DNA from: CAWJMD01 sp963700925
GTDB lineage: Bacteria; Actinomycetota; Actinomycetes; Actinomycetales; CAWJMD01
Length of the DNA: 64,000 nucleotides
Reading direction: 5' to 3'
Assembly (NCBI GenBank): GCA_963700925.1
Contig: OY969553.1
Coordinates: forward strand, 62,001 to 126,000
Part shown: piece by piece, positions 1 to 9,202 of the stretch
Numbering within the stretch: position 1 is the first letter of the stretch
How the letters are laid out: each line of letters starts with the position of its first letter
Position numbers and translations under genes: made by a program
The notes under the pieces: model-generated
The model's database searches: none
Told to the model about the DNA's origin: nothing
Seen by the model: the letters and a program-made list of their open reading frames with translations, nothing else

Positions 1-3000
1 GGGGTCTTCCTCGCCGGCGATGCCGGTGGCTCCGGACCCGATGCGGCCACGCGCCCCAGCAGCCGGCAGGGAGGACGTCGCGTCGGCGAGCTCGACGAGG
101 AGATGGTCTACGAGTCGCGCGTCGGTGACGTCTTCACCCTGGGCGCCTCGACCTGGCGGATCGTCGAGATCACCCACGACCAGGTGCTGGTCATCCCCGC
201 TCCGGGCCAGCCCGGCAAGCTGCCGTTCTGGCACGGCGACAGCATCGGCCGTCCGGTCGAGCTGGGGCGTGCGGTCGGCGCCTTCGTCCGCGAGATCGAC
301 GCGCTCGACGACGACGCTGCACGCGCCCGCCTCAACGGGGCCGGGCTCGACACCTGGGCGGCCGACAACCTGATCGGCTACCTGCGCGAGCAGCGGGCTG
401 CCACCGGGCACCTGCCTGACGACCGCACGATCCTGGTCGAGCGGTTCCGAGACGAGCTCGGCGACTGGCGGGTAGTCGTGCACTCGCCCTTCGGCGCGCA
501 GGTGCACGCGCCCTGGGCGATGGCGCTGGCCGGTTCGCTGCGCGAGGCCTACGGGCTCGACGTGCAGGCCATGCCGGCCGACGACGGAATCGTGCTGCGC
601 ATGCCCGACCTCGATGCCGGACCCTGGGACGGGGACGGGGGGCCGCCGAGCCGCGAGGGCAGCCCGCAGGTGCTCGAGCACCTCGTCATCGCGCCCGAGG
701 AAGTTGCCGACCGGGTGACAGAGCAGCTCGGTGGCTCGGCGCTGTTCGCCAGCCGGTTCCGCGAGTGCGCGGCTCGGTCACTGCTGCTTCCAAGGCGCCG
801 ACCCGACAAGCGACAACCGTTGTGGCAGCAGCGACAGCGCGCGGCGCAGCTGCTCCAGGTCGCATCACAGTTCCCGTCGTTCCCCGTGATCCTCGAGACC
901 GTGCGCGAGTGCCTGCAGGACGTTTTCGACGTGCCGGGCCTGCAGACGCTGATGCGCGACCTGGGGTCGGGGGCGGTGCAGCTGGTCGAGGTCACTACGG
1001 AGCAGCCGTCGCCCTTCGCGCGGTCCCTGCTCTTCGGGTACGTGGCCCAGTTCCTCTACGAGGGCGACTCGCCGCTGGCCGAGCGCCGGGCGGCCGCGCT
1101 CGCGCTCGACCCCGACCTGCTGGCCGAGCTCCTGGGTCGCGACGGCGCCGACGGCACGAGACTGGCCGACCTGCTCGACCCCGAGCAGGTCGTGCGGACC
1201 CACCGCGAGCTGCAGCACCTCGTCAGTGGACGGCGTGCCCGCCACACCGAGGACATGGCCGACCTGCTGCGGGTGCTGGGGCCCCTGTCCGCCGACGAGG
1301 CACTGGCCCGCAGCACTGCTGACGACCTGCAGACGGCCTGCGCCTGGCTCGGTGAGCTGGTCGTGGCGCGGCGGGCGATCGAGGTCGTCGTCGCGGGCGA
1401 ACGCCGTTGGGCTGCAGTGGAAGACGCCGCGCGGCTGCGCGACGGCCTGGGTACCGCCCTACCCGTCGGGTTGCCGCTGGCGTTCACCGAGCCGGTCGCC
1501 GACCCGGTGACCGACCTGGTCTCGCGGTTCGCGCGCACCCACGTCCCCTTCACGGCCCTGCAGGTCGCCCGCCGGTTCGGGCTGGGTGTCGCGGTCGTCG
1601 AGCAGGTGCTCGCGGCACTGGTGAGTCGCGGCCGACTCACCACCGGCGAGCTGTTGCCTGACGCGACACACGGCCGCCTGGGCGACGACCCCGAGGCCGA
1701 TTCCGACGTCGACCCCAACGAGGCAGCGCAATCGCCAGAGCTCGACGAGGTGCTGGGGGGCCCAGCCGGCCGCGCGCCCCGGCAGTACTGCGACGCCGAG
1801 GTGCTGCGGGTACTGCGCCGCCGCTCGCTCGCAGCGCTGAGGGCCGAGGTCGAGCCGGTGCCGACGGCCGAGCTGGCCCGGTTCCTGCCCGCATGGCAGC
1901 ACGTCGGTGGCCGCCTGCGTGGCGTCGAGGGAGTGCTGCGGGTGGCCGAGCAGCTGTGCGGCGTGGTGCTGCCGGCGAGCGCGCTCGAGTCACTGGTGCT
2001 GCCGGCGCGGGTGCAGGGGTACTCCCCCGCGATGCTCGACGAGCTGACCAGCAGTGGCGAGGTGCTCTGGTGCGGTCACGGCGCCCTGCCCGGCGACGAC
2101 GGCTGGGTCTCGCTCCACATGCCCGACACGGCGCATCTCACGCTGCCCATTCCCGATGCGGAAGAGGCTGCGGCAGTGGCGCTCTCACCCGATGGGCTCC
2201 CGGCACAGGTGCTCGAGGCGCTGAGCGGAGGTGGCGCGTACTTCTTCCGCCACCTGGTCGAGCACCTGGGCACAGGCGACACCGGCGCCGTCGCCGAAGC
2301 CCTCTGGCAGCTGGTCTGGGCCGGTCGGGTCTCCGGCGACACCCTCGCTCCGCTGAGAGCACGCCTGCAGGGCGGACGGACGGCGCACCGCCCACGTCGT
2401 TCCGTGCCGCGGGCGAGGTACGGAACGGCTGTGCGCCCCGGACGGCTGGGACGCCCCGGGGCGTTCACAGAGCCTCGGTCGGCGCCCCCGACGGTGGCCG
2501 GCAGGTGGGCATTGCTGCCCGAGGTCGAGACCGATCCGACCGCCCGCGCAACGCTGGACGCCGAGCTGCTGCTGGAGCGGTACGGCGTCGTGACGCGCGG
2601 CAGCGTCGTCGCCGAGGGACGCCCAGGAGGGTTCGCGGCCAGCTACCGGGTGCTCTCGGCGATGGAGGAGGCCGGACGCGTGCGCCGCGGCTACTTCGTC
2701 GAGGCGCTGGGAGCGGCGCAGTTCGCCACCACGGCAGCCGTCGACCGACTGAGGGCGTCGGGCGCACCGCAGGACAGGACGGTGGTGCTGGCCGCCACCG
2801 ACCCGGCGAACCCGTTCGGCGCCGCACTCGACTGGCCCCCGGTGGAGGGCACCCACCGACCGGCGCGCAAGGCAGGCGCCCTCGTGGTGCTGCGCGGCAC
2901 CGACCCGGTGCTCTGGGCCGAGCGAGGTGGACGGACGCTTCTCACCTGGACCGACGACCCAGACGTGTTGCGTTCCGCCGCAGAGGTTCTGGCCACGGCT

Positions 3001-3147
3001 GTCCGCTCGGGGTCGCTCGGGCAGCTGACCGTGACGAGCTCCGACGGTGACGAGCTGGTGGGTGTCGGGCCCGACCACCCGCTTGCGTCGGCCCTTCTAG
3101 AGGCGGGCTTCCATCCGTCCCCGCGGGGCCTGCGACTGCGTCGCTGA
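1..3147 (+). CDS. lhr: Lhr-type ATP-dependent helicase, C-terminal part (5' end outside window)
   Basis: Frame 1 is open from base 1 to a TGA at 3145-3147, so about 1,048 C-terminal residues are present. The DEAD/DEAH motor lies upstream of the window; what remains is the Lhr-core barrel and winged-helix region followed by the long Lhr C-terminal domain. The first visible residues include a YESRVGDVFTLGASTWRI stretch, characteristic of long Lhr proteins (about 1,500 residues). Family knowledge: Lhr is a 3'-5' ssDNA-dependent translocase that unwinds RNA:DNA hybrids and acts in DNA repair. In mycobacteria lhr sits beside nei2; here a GGDEF gene lies between them. The ATG at 103 is internal and not the start. 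Confidence 0.9.
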   Translation, partial: GVFLAGDAGGSGPDAATRPSSRQGGRRVGELDEEMVYESRVGDVFTLGASTWRIVEITHDQVLVIPAPGQPGKLPFWHGDSIGRPVELGRAVGAFVREIDALDDDAARARLNGAGLDTWAADNLIGYLREQRAATGHLPDDRTILVERFRDELGDWRVVVHSPFGAQVHAPWAMALAGSLREAYGLDVQAMPADDGIVLRMPDLDAGPWDGDGGPPSREGSPQVLEHLVIAPEEVADRVTEQLGGSALFASRFRECAARSLLLPRRRPDKRQPLWQQRQRAAQLLQVASQFPSFPVILETVRECLQDVFDVPGLQTLMRDLGSGAVQLVEVTTEQPSPFARSLLFGYVAQFLYEGDSPLAERRAAALALDPDLLAELLGRDGADGTRLADLLDPEQVVRTHRELQHLVSGRRARHTEDMADLLRVLGPLSADEALARSTADDLQTACAWLGELVVARRAIEVVVAGERRWAAVEDAARLRDGLGTALPVGLPLAFTEPVADPVTDLVSRFARTHVPFTALQVARRFGLGVAVVEQVLAALVSRGRLTTGELLPDATHGRLGDDPEADSDVDPNEAAQSPELDEVLGGPAGRAPRQYCDAEVLRVLRRRSLAALRAEVEPVPTAELARFLPAWQHVGGRLRGVEGVLRVAEQLCGVVLPASALESLVLPARVQGYSPAMLDELTSSGEVLWCGHGALPGDDGWVSLHMPDTAHLTLPIPDAEEAAAVALSPDGLPAQVLEALSGGGAYFFRHLVEHLGTGDTGAVAEALWQLVWAGRVSGDTLAPLRARLQGGRTAHRPRRSVPRARYGTAVRPGRLGRPGAFTEPRSAPPTVAGRWALLPEVETDPTARATLDAELLLERYGVVTRGSVVAEGRPGGFAASYRVLSAMEEAGRVRRGYFVEALGAAQFATTAAVDRLRASGAPQDRTVVLAATDPANPFGAALDWPPVEGTHRPARKAGALVVLRGTDPVLWAERGGRTLLTWTDDPDVLRSAAEVLATAVRSGSLGQLTVTSSDGDELVGVGPDHPLASALLEAGFHPSPRGLRLRR

Positions 3148-3161
3148 CGACGATCTGCCCG

Positions 3162-4844
3162 CTAGCTGTCGCTCCTGCGGAACTGCGGACGGCTCGGGTC
3201 GCCCTCCGGGGCCGTGTCGGCGATGACGCGGTCGCGCCCGGCGTTCTTGGCGGCGTACAGGTTGTGGTCGGCACGGGCGAGTAGTCCCGCCTGGCTGAGC
3301 CTGTCGTTCGCGGTCGCTGCGCCGATGCTCACCGTGACGGTCAGGTCGGGCGTCAGCCCGCGCCAGTCGTGGGAGCGCACCGCCTGCCGAAGCTCTTCGA
3401 GCCGCCGCACGGCGTCAGCGGGCCGTGTCGCCGGCAGGACCAGCAGGAACTCCTCGCCACCCATCCGGGCCGCGAAACCTCTCTCGTCCCCGGTGTCCAG
3501 GCTGCTCGCCGCGGCCGCCAGCAGCCGCGCGACCACGATCAGCACCTGGTCGCCGACGTCGTGGGAGAAGGTGTCGTTGATGCGCTTGAAGCGGTCCAGG
3601 TCGACCAGAGCCACGACGAGCGGGACGGCACCGCCCTGCGCGTCGGGATCCAGCAGGACGGGCAGCTGCTCGTCGACGTACCTCCTGTTGTAGAGCCCGG
3701 TCAGCTGGTCGTGGAGCGCCTGCTCCCGGAAGCGGTGCGCGTCCTGCCTGGCTTCGGCCGTCTCGAACATCGCGTGCCTCGTCTGTGCCTGCGAGTCGCG
3801 CTCGCGGGACAGCGCCGCCTGCTCCTCGGAGTGGAAGACCTTGTGAACCTCGAAGGCCTCCTTGAAATGTCCTGCAGCCGCGTGCATCTCGGCCTGCTCC
3901 TGCAGCACCCGCAGCTGCACGTCGGCCAGGTTGCGCTCGTCGCAGACCTGTTCGCACTGGTCCAGGTTGGCCTGCGCCTGGCTCAGACTCCCTTGCAGGC
4001 GCTGGGCCTCAGCGAGCGTGAGCAGCATCTCGGCGAGGGAGTCGGCCTCCTGCGCGCCGCCCGAGTAGTAGATGTCCAGGCTCTCCCGCATCGTCTGCTC
4101 CGCCTCGGCGAAGCGGCCGAGGCCGATCTGGACCCGGGCGAACGTGTCCATGAAGCCCGCCACGACCTCCGAGCCTTGGCCGGCCGAGAGCAATCGCAGC
4201 TGCTCGACCACAGCCCCCGCCCGGTCGAAGTGCCCGGCGTCGTACTCGGTGTAGGCGAGGTTGTTGAGGACGCGCAGGCGCAGCCGCAGATCACCCAGCG
4301 CCACCGCGATCTCCAGGGCGCTGTCGTAGCGCTCGCGCGCAGCCTGGAACGACCCCGCCCAGCCCAGCTGGTCGGCCAGTGTCGTCAGGTGCAGCGCTCG
4401 GACCTTCGGCGATGTGTCGTCGTCGAGGAGCTCGACGCCGAGCAGCGCATGCTCCAGGCTCGTCGCCGTCTCACCGAGGTTGTGGTAGGTGGTGGCGAGC
4501 AGTCGGTGACTCCGGGCGAGCAGTGGCCGGTGGTCGTGATCCGTCGCCCACCGGTTGACGTCCCATGCCATCCTCGCGCCGGTGGCCACCTCGCCGACGC
4601 GGTCCCACATGTCCGACTGCACGAGCTGGGCGCGCATCGCCAGCTCGACGTCACCGAGTGCCGTGGCCGCAAGCTCGAGCTCCACCGCGGCGTCGAGAGC
4701 CTCTGTCGCGTCGTGCTGCGGTTCCAGCTCCAGTGGCTGAAGGGCCGCGTGCAGCTCGTCGGCCGACCGAGGTGCGGGCACGCTGACGCCTGGCCCGGCC
4801 GATGGCTCGACCGCGACCGAGCCTGCTGGCCGGGCGACGTCCAT
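3162..4844 (-). CDS. TPR-GGDEF diguanylate cyclase
   Basis: 560-residue cytoplasmic protein with no signal peptide or membrane segment. Residues ~50-340 form helical TPR-like repeats (for example LGDLRLRLRVLNNLAYTE and GRFAEAEQTMRESLDIYY). A coiled linker at ~345-375 leads to a C-terminal GGDEF domain with HDQLTGLYNRR (378-388), the metal/phosphate motif DLDRFKRIND (415-424) and an active-site GGEEF (462-466). An intact A-site suggests synthesis of c-di-GMP from two GTP. The RxxD inhibitory site normally five residues before the signature is absent (DERG there), so classical product inhibition is not expected. It sits on the opposite strand between lhr and nei2, ending 14 bp from lhr, and divergently from nei2. 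The TPR region probably senses a protein partner. Confidence 0.88.
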   Translation of the reverse strand: MDVARPAGSVAVEPSAGPGVSVPAPRSADELHAALQPLELEPQHDATEALDAAVELELAATALGDVELAMRAQLVQSDMWDRVGEVATGARMAWDVNRWATDHDHRPLLARSHRLLATTYHNLGETATSLEHALLGVELLDDDTSPKVRALHLTTLADQLGWAGSFQAARERYDSALEIAVALGDLRLRLRVLNNLAYTEYDAGHFDRAGAVVEQLRLLSAGQGSEVVAGFMDTFARVQIGLGRFAEAEQTMRESLDIYYSGGAQEADSLAEMLLTLAEAQRLQGSLSQAQANLDQCEQVCDERNLADVQLRVLQEQAEMHAAAGHFKEAFEVHKVFHSEEQAALSRERDSQAQTRHAMFETAEARQDAHRFREQALHDQLTGLYNRRYVDEQLPVLLDPDAQGGAVPLVVALVDLDRFKRINDTFSHDVGDQVLIVVARLLAAAASSLDTGDERGFAARMGGEEFLLVLPATRPADAVRRLEELRQAVRSHDWRGLTPDLTVTVSIGAATANDRLSQAGLLARADHNLYAAKNAGRDRVIADTAPEGDPSRPQFRRSDS

Positions 4845-4927
4845 GGCTCCCCTATCGGCACGTCCACGGCTGTGCGTGAGCAGATCGGGCTGGCCAGCTC
4901 GTCACACGTGTGCGCGAGACTGGGGCG

Positions 4928-5842
4928 GTGCCCGAGGGAGACGTCGTGTACCGGGCCGCGACCCGGCTGAACGCCGCGCTCGCGGGAGCGGTGTTGACCG
5001 GCAGCGACCTTCGATGGCCGAGCCTGGCGACCGTCGACCTGACCGGGCGCCCGCTGGTCGAGGTGGTCAGCGCCGGCAAGCACCTGCTGATGAGGCTCGG
5101 CGCACTACCGTCCGACAGCACCGACAGAGCCAGACGGCGGGAGGACGGCGAACCGCTCACGCTGCACAGCCACCTGCGGATGGAGGGGTCGTGGTACCTG
5201 CACCGGCCCGGCGAGACGTTCACGGCTCGCTCGGCCGAGGGCGTGCGCGCCGTCCTGACGACACCTGACTGGGTGGCTGTGGGTCATCGGCTGGGGATGC
5301 TCGACCTGGTCCTGACGTCCAGAGAACACGAGCTCGTCGGGCATCTCGGGCCTGACGTGCTCGGGTCTGGGTGGCTCGACGGCGGTGCCGACACGGCCGT
5401 CCGCAACTTGCTGGCCGACCCCGAGCGAGCGGTGGGCGAGGCCCTGCTCGACCAGCGGGTACTGGCAGGCGTCGGCACGTTCTACATGGCCGAGGTCTTG
5501 TTCCTGCTCGGCCTCAGTCCCTGGACGCCCGTCCGCGAGGTGCCGGACCTGGGCCGCCTGGTCGAACTCGTGCACCGGCTGCTCGAGCAGGGGGCCTCAC
5601 GTGGGATCCAGGTCACGACGGGGGACCGCAGCCCGGGACGGACGAACTACGTGCACGCCCGCGCCGGACGCCCGTGTCTTCGCTGCGGCGAGCGGGTGCG
5701 GGTCGAGATGATCGGCCAGGCCCCACAGGACCGCACGGCATTCTTCTGTGCTCGTTGTCAGAGCGGCCCGCACCCTGAGCCGAGCCCGGCGAGCCGGACG
5801 GTCAGCCAACCCCGACGAGGTCGCCGTTCACCTGGTCCGTGA
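4928..5842 (+). CDS. nei2: Fpg/Nei-family DNA glycosylase/AP lyase (Nei2-like endonuclease VIII)
   Basis: The GTG at 4928 is chosen rather than the upstream GTG at 4910 because Fpg/Nei enzymes need Pro2 as catalytic nucleophile, and this start gives (M)PEGDVVYRAA with Pro2-Glu3. The protein is 304 residues. The C-terminus carries a zinc finger with two CxxC pairs (CLRCG and CARC) and the NYVHARAGRPC stretch typical of the clade. Predicted role: excision of oxidised pyrimidines and strand cleavage. Neighbouring lhr is consistent with the mycobacterial lhr-nei2 pairing. The 3' end overlaps the convergent clgR gene by 41 bp. Confidence 0.9.
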   Translation: MPEGDVVYRAATRLNAALAGAVLTGSDLRWPSLATVDLTGRPLVEVVSAGKHLLMRLGALPSDSTDRARRREDGEPLTLHSHLRMEGSWYLHRPGETFTARSAEGVRAVLTTPDWVAVGHRLGMLDLVLTSREHELVGHLGPDVLGSGWLDGGADTAVRNLLADPERAVGEALLDQRVLAGVGTFYMAEVLFLLGLSPWTPVREVPDLGRLVELVHRLLEQGASRGIQVTTGDRSPGRTNYVHARAGRPCLRCGERVRVEMIGQAPQDRTAFFCARCQSGPHPEPSPASRTVSQPRRGRRSPGP

Positions 5843-6113
5843 TCTCCGGCGGGATGGTGTCAGGGACGCTGACGCCCTCAGCAACGGCCACACGCTCGCT
5901 GACCTCGCGCAGGACGACCGAGAGCGGCATCTCGAGAGCGCCGCAGATCGAGCCGAGCAGCTCTGACGACGCTTCCTTCTGGCCACGCTCGACCTCGGAC
6001 AGGTAGCCGAGGGAGACCCGTGCGACGCCCGACACCTCGCGTAGGGTGCGGCCCTGTCGCTGGCGCGCGTCGCGCAGCACGTCGCCGATCTCTCGGCGCA
6101 GGATGACGACCAT
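5802..6113 (-). CDS. clgR: ClgR-type helix-turn-helix transcriptional regulator
   Basis: 103-residue Cro/C1-type HTH protein. The start at 6113 gives MVVILRREIGDVLR, the conserved N-terminus of the actinobacterial ClgR family, with a purine-rich AGAAGGGGGG upstream; longer in-frame starts up to 6257 lack this support. The HTH spans about residues 10-60 and includes TLREVSGVARVSLGYLSEVE. Family knowledge: ClgR activates clp protease and chaperone genes and is itself turned over by ClpP. This C-terminus ends in DLVGVG, without the classical terminal Ala-Ala ClpXP tag. In other actinobacteria clgR lies just downstream of cinA/pgsA; here a subtilase gene separates them. Confidence 0.87.
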   Translation of the reverse strand: MVVILRREIGDVLRDARQRQGRTLREVSGVARVSLGYLSEVERGQKEASSELLGSICGALEMPLSVVLREVSERVAVAEGVSVPDTIPPEITDQVNGDLVGVG

Positions 6114-6333
6114 CTTCGGGCCCCCCTTCTGCGGTCTCGGTGTTGCCGGCTCGCCTGGTGTCTTTGCGGTACTTGGTCTGGTGATCCCACCGTACCCCCG
6201 TGCGCGCAAGGTGCGCTCACCTGTACTGGCCCTCTCGCCCTGTCGGTGCATGGTCACCCCTCATCGCCTGGTCCTGTGGACAACTCCCCGGCGGCGCCCG
6301 GTGTTCCGGCCTGCGTCCCCTTGGAACGCGAGG

Positions 6334-6366
6334 GGGCCCTCGTCCGAGCGATCCGGACGAGGGCCC
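6334..6366 (-). terminator. Strong stem-loop downstream of the subtilase gene
   Basis: Perfect 13-bp inverted repeat GGGCCCTCGTCCG (6334-6346) / CGGACGAGGGCCC (6354-6366) with a 7-base loop, 38 bp after the subtilase stop. It has no long U tract, as is usual for high-GC actinobacterial terminators. It also isolates clgR from upstream transcription. Confidence 0.8.
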
Positions 6367-6404
6367 ACCCCCGAGCTCATGCGGTCATTCTCAGGCGGAC
6401 GGCG

Positions 6405-7925
6405 TCACGGGCGCCCGAACTTCAGGGTGTAGTTGCCCGAGCCGCTGTAGGCGAAGACGGCCCAGCGGTACTGGCCGGCCGTCCCGTTGTAGGCGACGTT
6501 CTCGGTGGACGTGGAGCCTTCACCGGCGGCCACCTCGACCCAGGCGAAGCCGTTCCACTTGTCGAGGTACAGGTCGAAGTCGGTGCCACTCGGCCCGGTC
6601 AGGCAGCCGGTCAGCCTGGCTGTGGCCGTGGTGGTGAAGCTGACCGCGACCCTCTCGGTGCGAGACGTGATGCTGCCGGTCGTGGTCTCGTCGCAGTCAC
6701 CGCCGGGGGGCGGCTCGGTGCCACCACCGGTGAGCGGCGAGTACAGCAGCCGGTTCGGCGAGCCGCTGCCCGGGTTCGTCACCTTGTTCGGGGTGGCGGT
6801 GCTCGTGATCGCGTTCGTCACCGTGGCGGCTGATGCCCCCGGGTTGCCCTGCAGGTAGAGGGCCGCGACGCCGGCCACGTGCGGGCTGGCCATCGACGTA
6901 CCCGAGATCGTGTTCGTGGCACTGGTCGAGGTGTACCAGGCCGAGGTGATGTTGCTGCCCGGTGCGAACACGTCCACGCAGCTGCCGTAGTTCGAGAACG
7001 ACGATCGTGCGTCGGTGTTGGTCGTCGCTCCGGTCGTGATCGCCGACGGGGCGCGGGCGGGCGAGGAGTTGCACGCGTTCCCATTGTCGTTACCCGCCGC
7101 CACGGCGACGGTCACGCCGGCCGCAGTCATGCGGGCCACCGCTGAGTCCGTGGCCGAGGAAGCGCCCCCGCCGAGGCTCATGTTGGCGACGGTGGGGCCG
7201 GTGCGGTTGGTGGCCACGTAGTCCATACCAGCGATGACGCCGGTGGTGGTGCCGGACCCGTTGCAGCCGAGGACGCGGACGGCGTACAGGGTGACGTTCT
7301 TGGCCACGCCGTACGTGGTGCCGCCGACGGTGCCCGCGACGTGCGTGCCGTGCCCGTTGCAGTCGGTGGAGCCGCGGCCGTCGTTGATGGCCGTGAATCC
7401 GTGCTGGGCTCGTCCGCCGAACTGGTTGTGCGTCGTCAGGATGCCGGTGTCGATGATCCACGCGTCCACGCCTGCACCCGTCGGGGTGTAGATGTACGTC
7501 GTGTTCAGCGGGAGATCACGCTGGTCGATGCGGTCGAGGCCCCAGGTTGCATTGTTCTGGGTGGTGTCGATGCTGACCGTCTGGTCCTGCTCGACGTAGG
7601 CGACGGCGGGGTCCTGTCGCACCTTCGTGAGCTGTTCTGCGGTCAGCTTGGCGGAGTAGCCCTTGAGACTCGTGTACTCACGCTCGACCTTGCCGCCGTG
7701 TGCGTTGGCGCGGTCGGCCGCCTGGGCCGTCTGCGTGGAGGTGGTGCCGTCCTTCAGGACGACGATGTAGCTGCCTTCGATGGCTTTGCTCTGGTCGACC
7801 TTGGCCATCGGAGCCTGTGACGGCGACCCGGTTGCCGCCACCGCTGTCTGCGCCACACTCGTGGTGAGGGCGACCGCGGCCATCAACCCGACCGTCAGGG
7901 CGCCCTTGCGCAACGTGCTGGTCAC
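6405..7925 (-). CDS. Secreted S8 subtilase with I9 propeptide and C-terminal domain (aqualysin type)
   Basis: The GTG at 7925 is preferred because AAGGAG lies six bases before it; an ATG at 7940 is in frame but that SD sequence lies inside it. 506 residues: Sec signal peptide (VTSTLRKGALTVGLMAAVAL...), I9 inhibitor propeptide (~50-120), S8 domain with triad D159 (WIIDTGI), H192 (GHGTHVAGT), S344 (SGTSMASPH) and oxyanion Asn279 (AAGND). A Gly/Pro linker and a ~95-residue beta-rich C-terminal domain follow, similar to pre-peptidase C-terminal modules. Several cysteines fit extracellular disulfides. Predicted role: extracellular protein degradation. Monocistronic, bounded by the 6334 stem-loop, and inserted in the otherwise conserved cinA-clgR junction. 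Confidence 0.92.
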   Translation of the reverse strand: MTSTLRKGALTVGLMAAVALTTSVAQTAVAATGSPSQAPMAKVDQSKAIEGSYIVVLKDGTTSTQTAQAADRANAHGGKVEREYTSLKGYSAKLTAEQLTKVRQDPAVAYVEQDQTVSIDTTQNNATWGLDRIDQRDLPLNTTYIYTPTGAGVDAWIIDTGILTTHNQFGGRAQHGFTAINDGRGSTDCNGHGTHVAGTVGGTTYGVAKNVTLYAVRVLGCNGSGTTTGVIAGMDYVATNRTGPTVANMSLGGGASSATDSAVARMTAAGVTVAVAAGNDNGNACNSSPARAPSAITTGATTNTDARSSFSNYGSCVDVFAPGSNITSAWYTSTSATNTISGTSMASPHVAGVAALYLQGNPGASAATVTNAITSTATPNKVTNPGSGSPNRLLYSPLTGGGTEPPPGGDCDETTTGSITSRTERVAVSFTTTATARLTGCLTGPSGTDFDLYLDKWNGFAWVEVAAGEGSTSTENVAYNGTAGQYRWAVFAYSGSGNYTLKFGRP

Positions 7926-8065
7926 ATACTTCTCCTTCATCCGCCAGCACCCCGTGAGACCCCATGATCTCCCTGGCTGACGTGAACGTAAGCCACCATT
8001 TGTCCGTTGAGAACCTTTCGGGCCCATCGGGCTACAACGACGAGGGTTTTCCCTTTCGCGAGTCA

Positions 8066-8569
8066 CTACGAGTGAGTCGCGCTCACCCGATCGAGGCGCT
8101 CGAGCGCCAGAGTGATCACAGCTTCGGCAGCACCTCGACGGACGGTCGCGCGGTCTCCAGCTAGCTGGAGGCGGCGCACCTGAGTGCCTCCGTCGTCGGC
8201 CACGGCCACCACGACCGTCCCGGCGGGGACGCCCTCATGCGGCCCGGGTCCGGCGACACCCGTCGTCGACAGCCCGAGCTCTGCGCCCAGCCGGCTGCGT
8301 GCACCCTCAGCCATCTGCGTCGCGACGCTCTCGTGAACGGGCCCCTCCGCCTCGAGCAAGGCCGCGTCCACGCCGAGTAGGGCGGTCTTGACGTCGGTCG
8401 CGTACGCCACGACTCCACCGCGCAGCACGGCCGACACCCCCGGCACCTCGGCCAGCGAGGCACAGACCATGCCGGCGGTCAGTGACTCGGCGACGGCAAG
8501 AGTCGTGCCGGACGAGATGGCCAGCGCCGCGAGCCGCCCGGCGGGCGTACCGATCTGGTCGTCGCTCAC
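8066..8569 (-). CDS. cinA: CinA C-terminal family nicotinamide-nucleotide amidase
   Basis: 167 residues matching only the C-terminal PncC domain of CinA; the N-terminal MoCF-like domain is absent, as in most actinobacteria. Motifs include LAVAESLTAGMV and LSTTGVAGPGPHEGVPAGTV. The domain deamidates NMN to nicotinate mononucleotide in NAD salvage. It lies 24 bp downstream of pgsA and is probably the last gene of the rimO-pgsA-cinA operon. Confidence 0.9.
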   Translation of the reverse strand: MSDDQIGTPAGRLAALAISSGTTLAVAESLTAGMVCASLAEVPGVSAVLRGGVVAYATDVKTALLGVDAALLEAEGPVHESVATQMAEGARSRLGAELGLSTTGVAGPGPHEGVPAGTVVVAVADDGGTQVRRLQLAGDRATVRRGAAEAVITLALERLDRVSATHS

Positions 8570-8593
8570 GGCAGACCCCTCACGGCCCAGGGC

Positions 8594-9202
8594 TCAGACC
8601 CGGCCGTCGGCGGCGGCCTGCTTGGCCGCCGTGCGCGCGCTGCCACGGCGCAGCCGGACCGCCTGCACGACGTAGTCGACCCCCGTGACGACGGTGACCA
8701 GCAAGGCCGCCGCGACCACCAGCCAGGCGACGGCGGCGACCCAGTCCGGCATCCACAGCTCGGTCGGGAAGACCAGCATCGAGATCGCGACGGACTGCAG
8801 CACGGTCTTCAGCTTGCCGCCGTGCGACGCGGGCATCACCCCGTGGCGGATCACGACGAAGCGCAGCAGCGTGATGCCCAGCTCGCGCGCGAGGATCGTG
8901 ACCGTCACCCACCACGGCAGCAGACCCAGCACCGAGAGCAGCACGAAAGCCGTTCCGATCAGTGCCTTGTCGGCGATCGGGTCGGCGACCTTGCCGAAGT
9001 CGGTGACCAGGTTCTGGCGCCTCGCCAGCTCACCGTCGACGCGGTCGGTCGCGATCGCGACCAGGAAGACGCCCAGGGCGGCCAGCCGCCAGCCGGGGTC
9101 CTGGCCCGCGTCGTGAACGAGCAGCAGCCCGAAGAGGGGAACCAGCAGGATGCGCCCGACCGTCAGGGCGTTCGGCACGTTCCAGTTGCTCGGACGGCTC
9201 AC
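8594..9202 (-). CDS. pgsA: CDP-diacylglycerol-glycerol-3-phosphate phosphatidyltransferase
   Basis: 202-residue integral membrane enzyme. The CDP-alcohol phosphotransferase signature is seen as DRVDGELARR...DFGKVADPIADKA, that is DG-x2-AR-x8-G-x3-D-x3-D. Several hydrophobic helices are visible (for example ALIGTAFVLLSVLGLLPWWV). It makes phosphatidylglycerophosphate for PG/cardiolipin synthesis. Its GTG start overlaps the rimO stop (GTGA), indicating translational coupling. Confidence 0.92.
   Translation of the reverse strand: MSRPSNWNVPNALTVGRILLVPLFGLLLVHDAGQDPGWRLAALGVFLVAIATDRVDGELARRQNLVTDFGKVADPIADKALIGTAFVLLSVLGLLPWWVTVTILARELGITLLRFVVIRHGVMPASHGGKLKTVLQSVAISMLVFPTELWMPDWVAAVAWLVVAAALLVTVVTGVDYVVQAVRLRRGSARTAAKQAAADGRV

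Noticed and set aside
6190..6225. Possible ClgR box upstream of clgR (GTGCGCGCAAGGTGCGC)
   Set aside because: The half-sites are not symmetrical and do not fit the CGC-N5-GCG spacing well; too common in GC-rich DNA to report.
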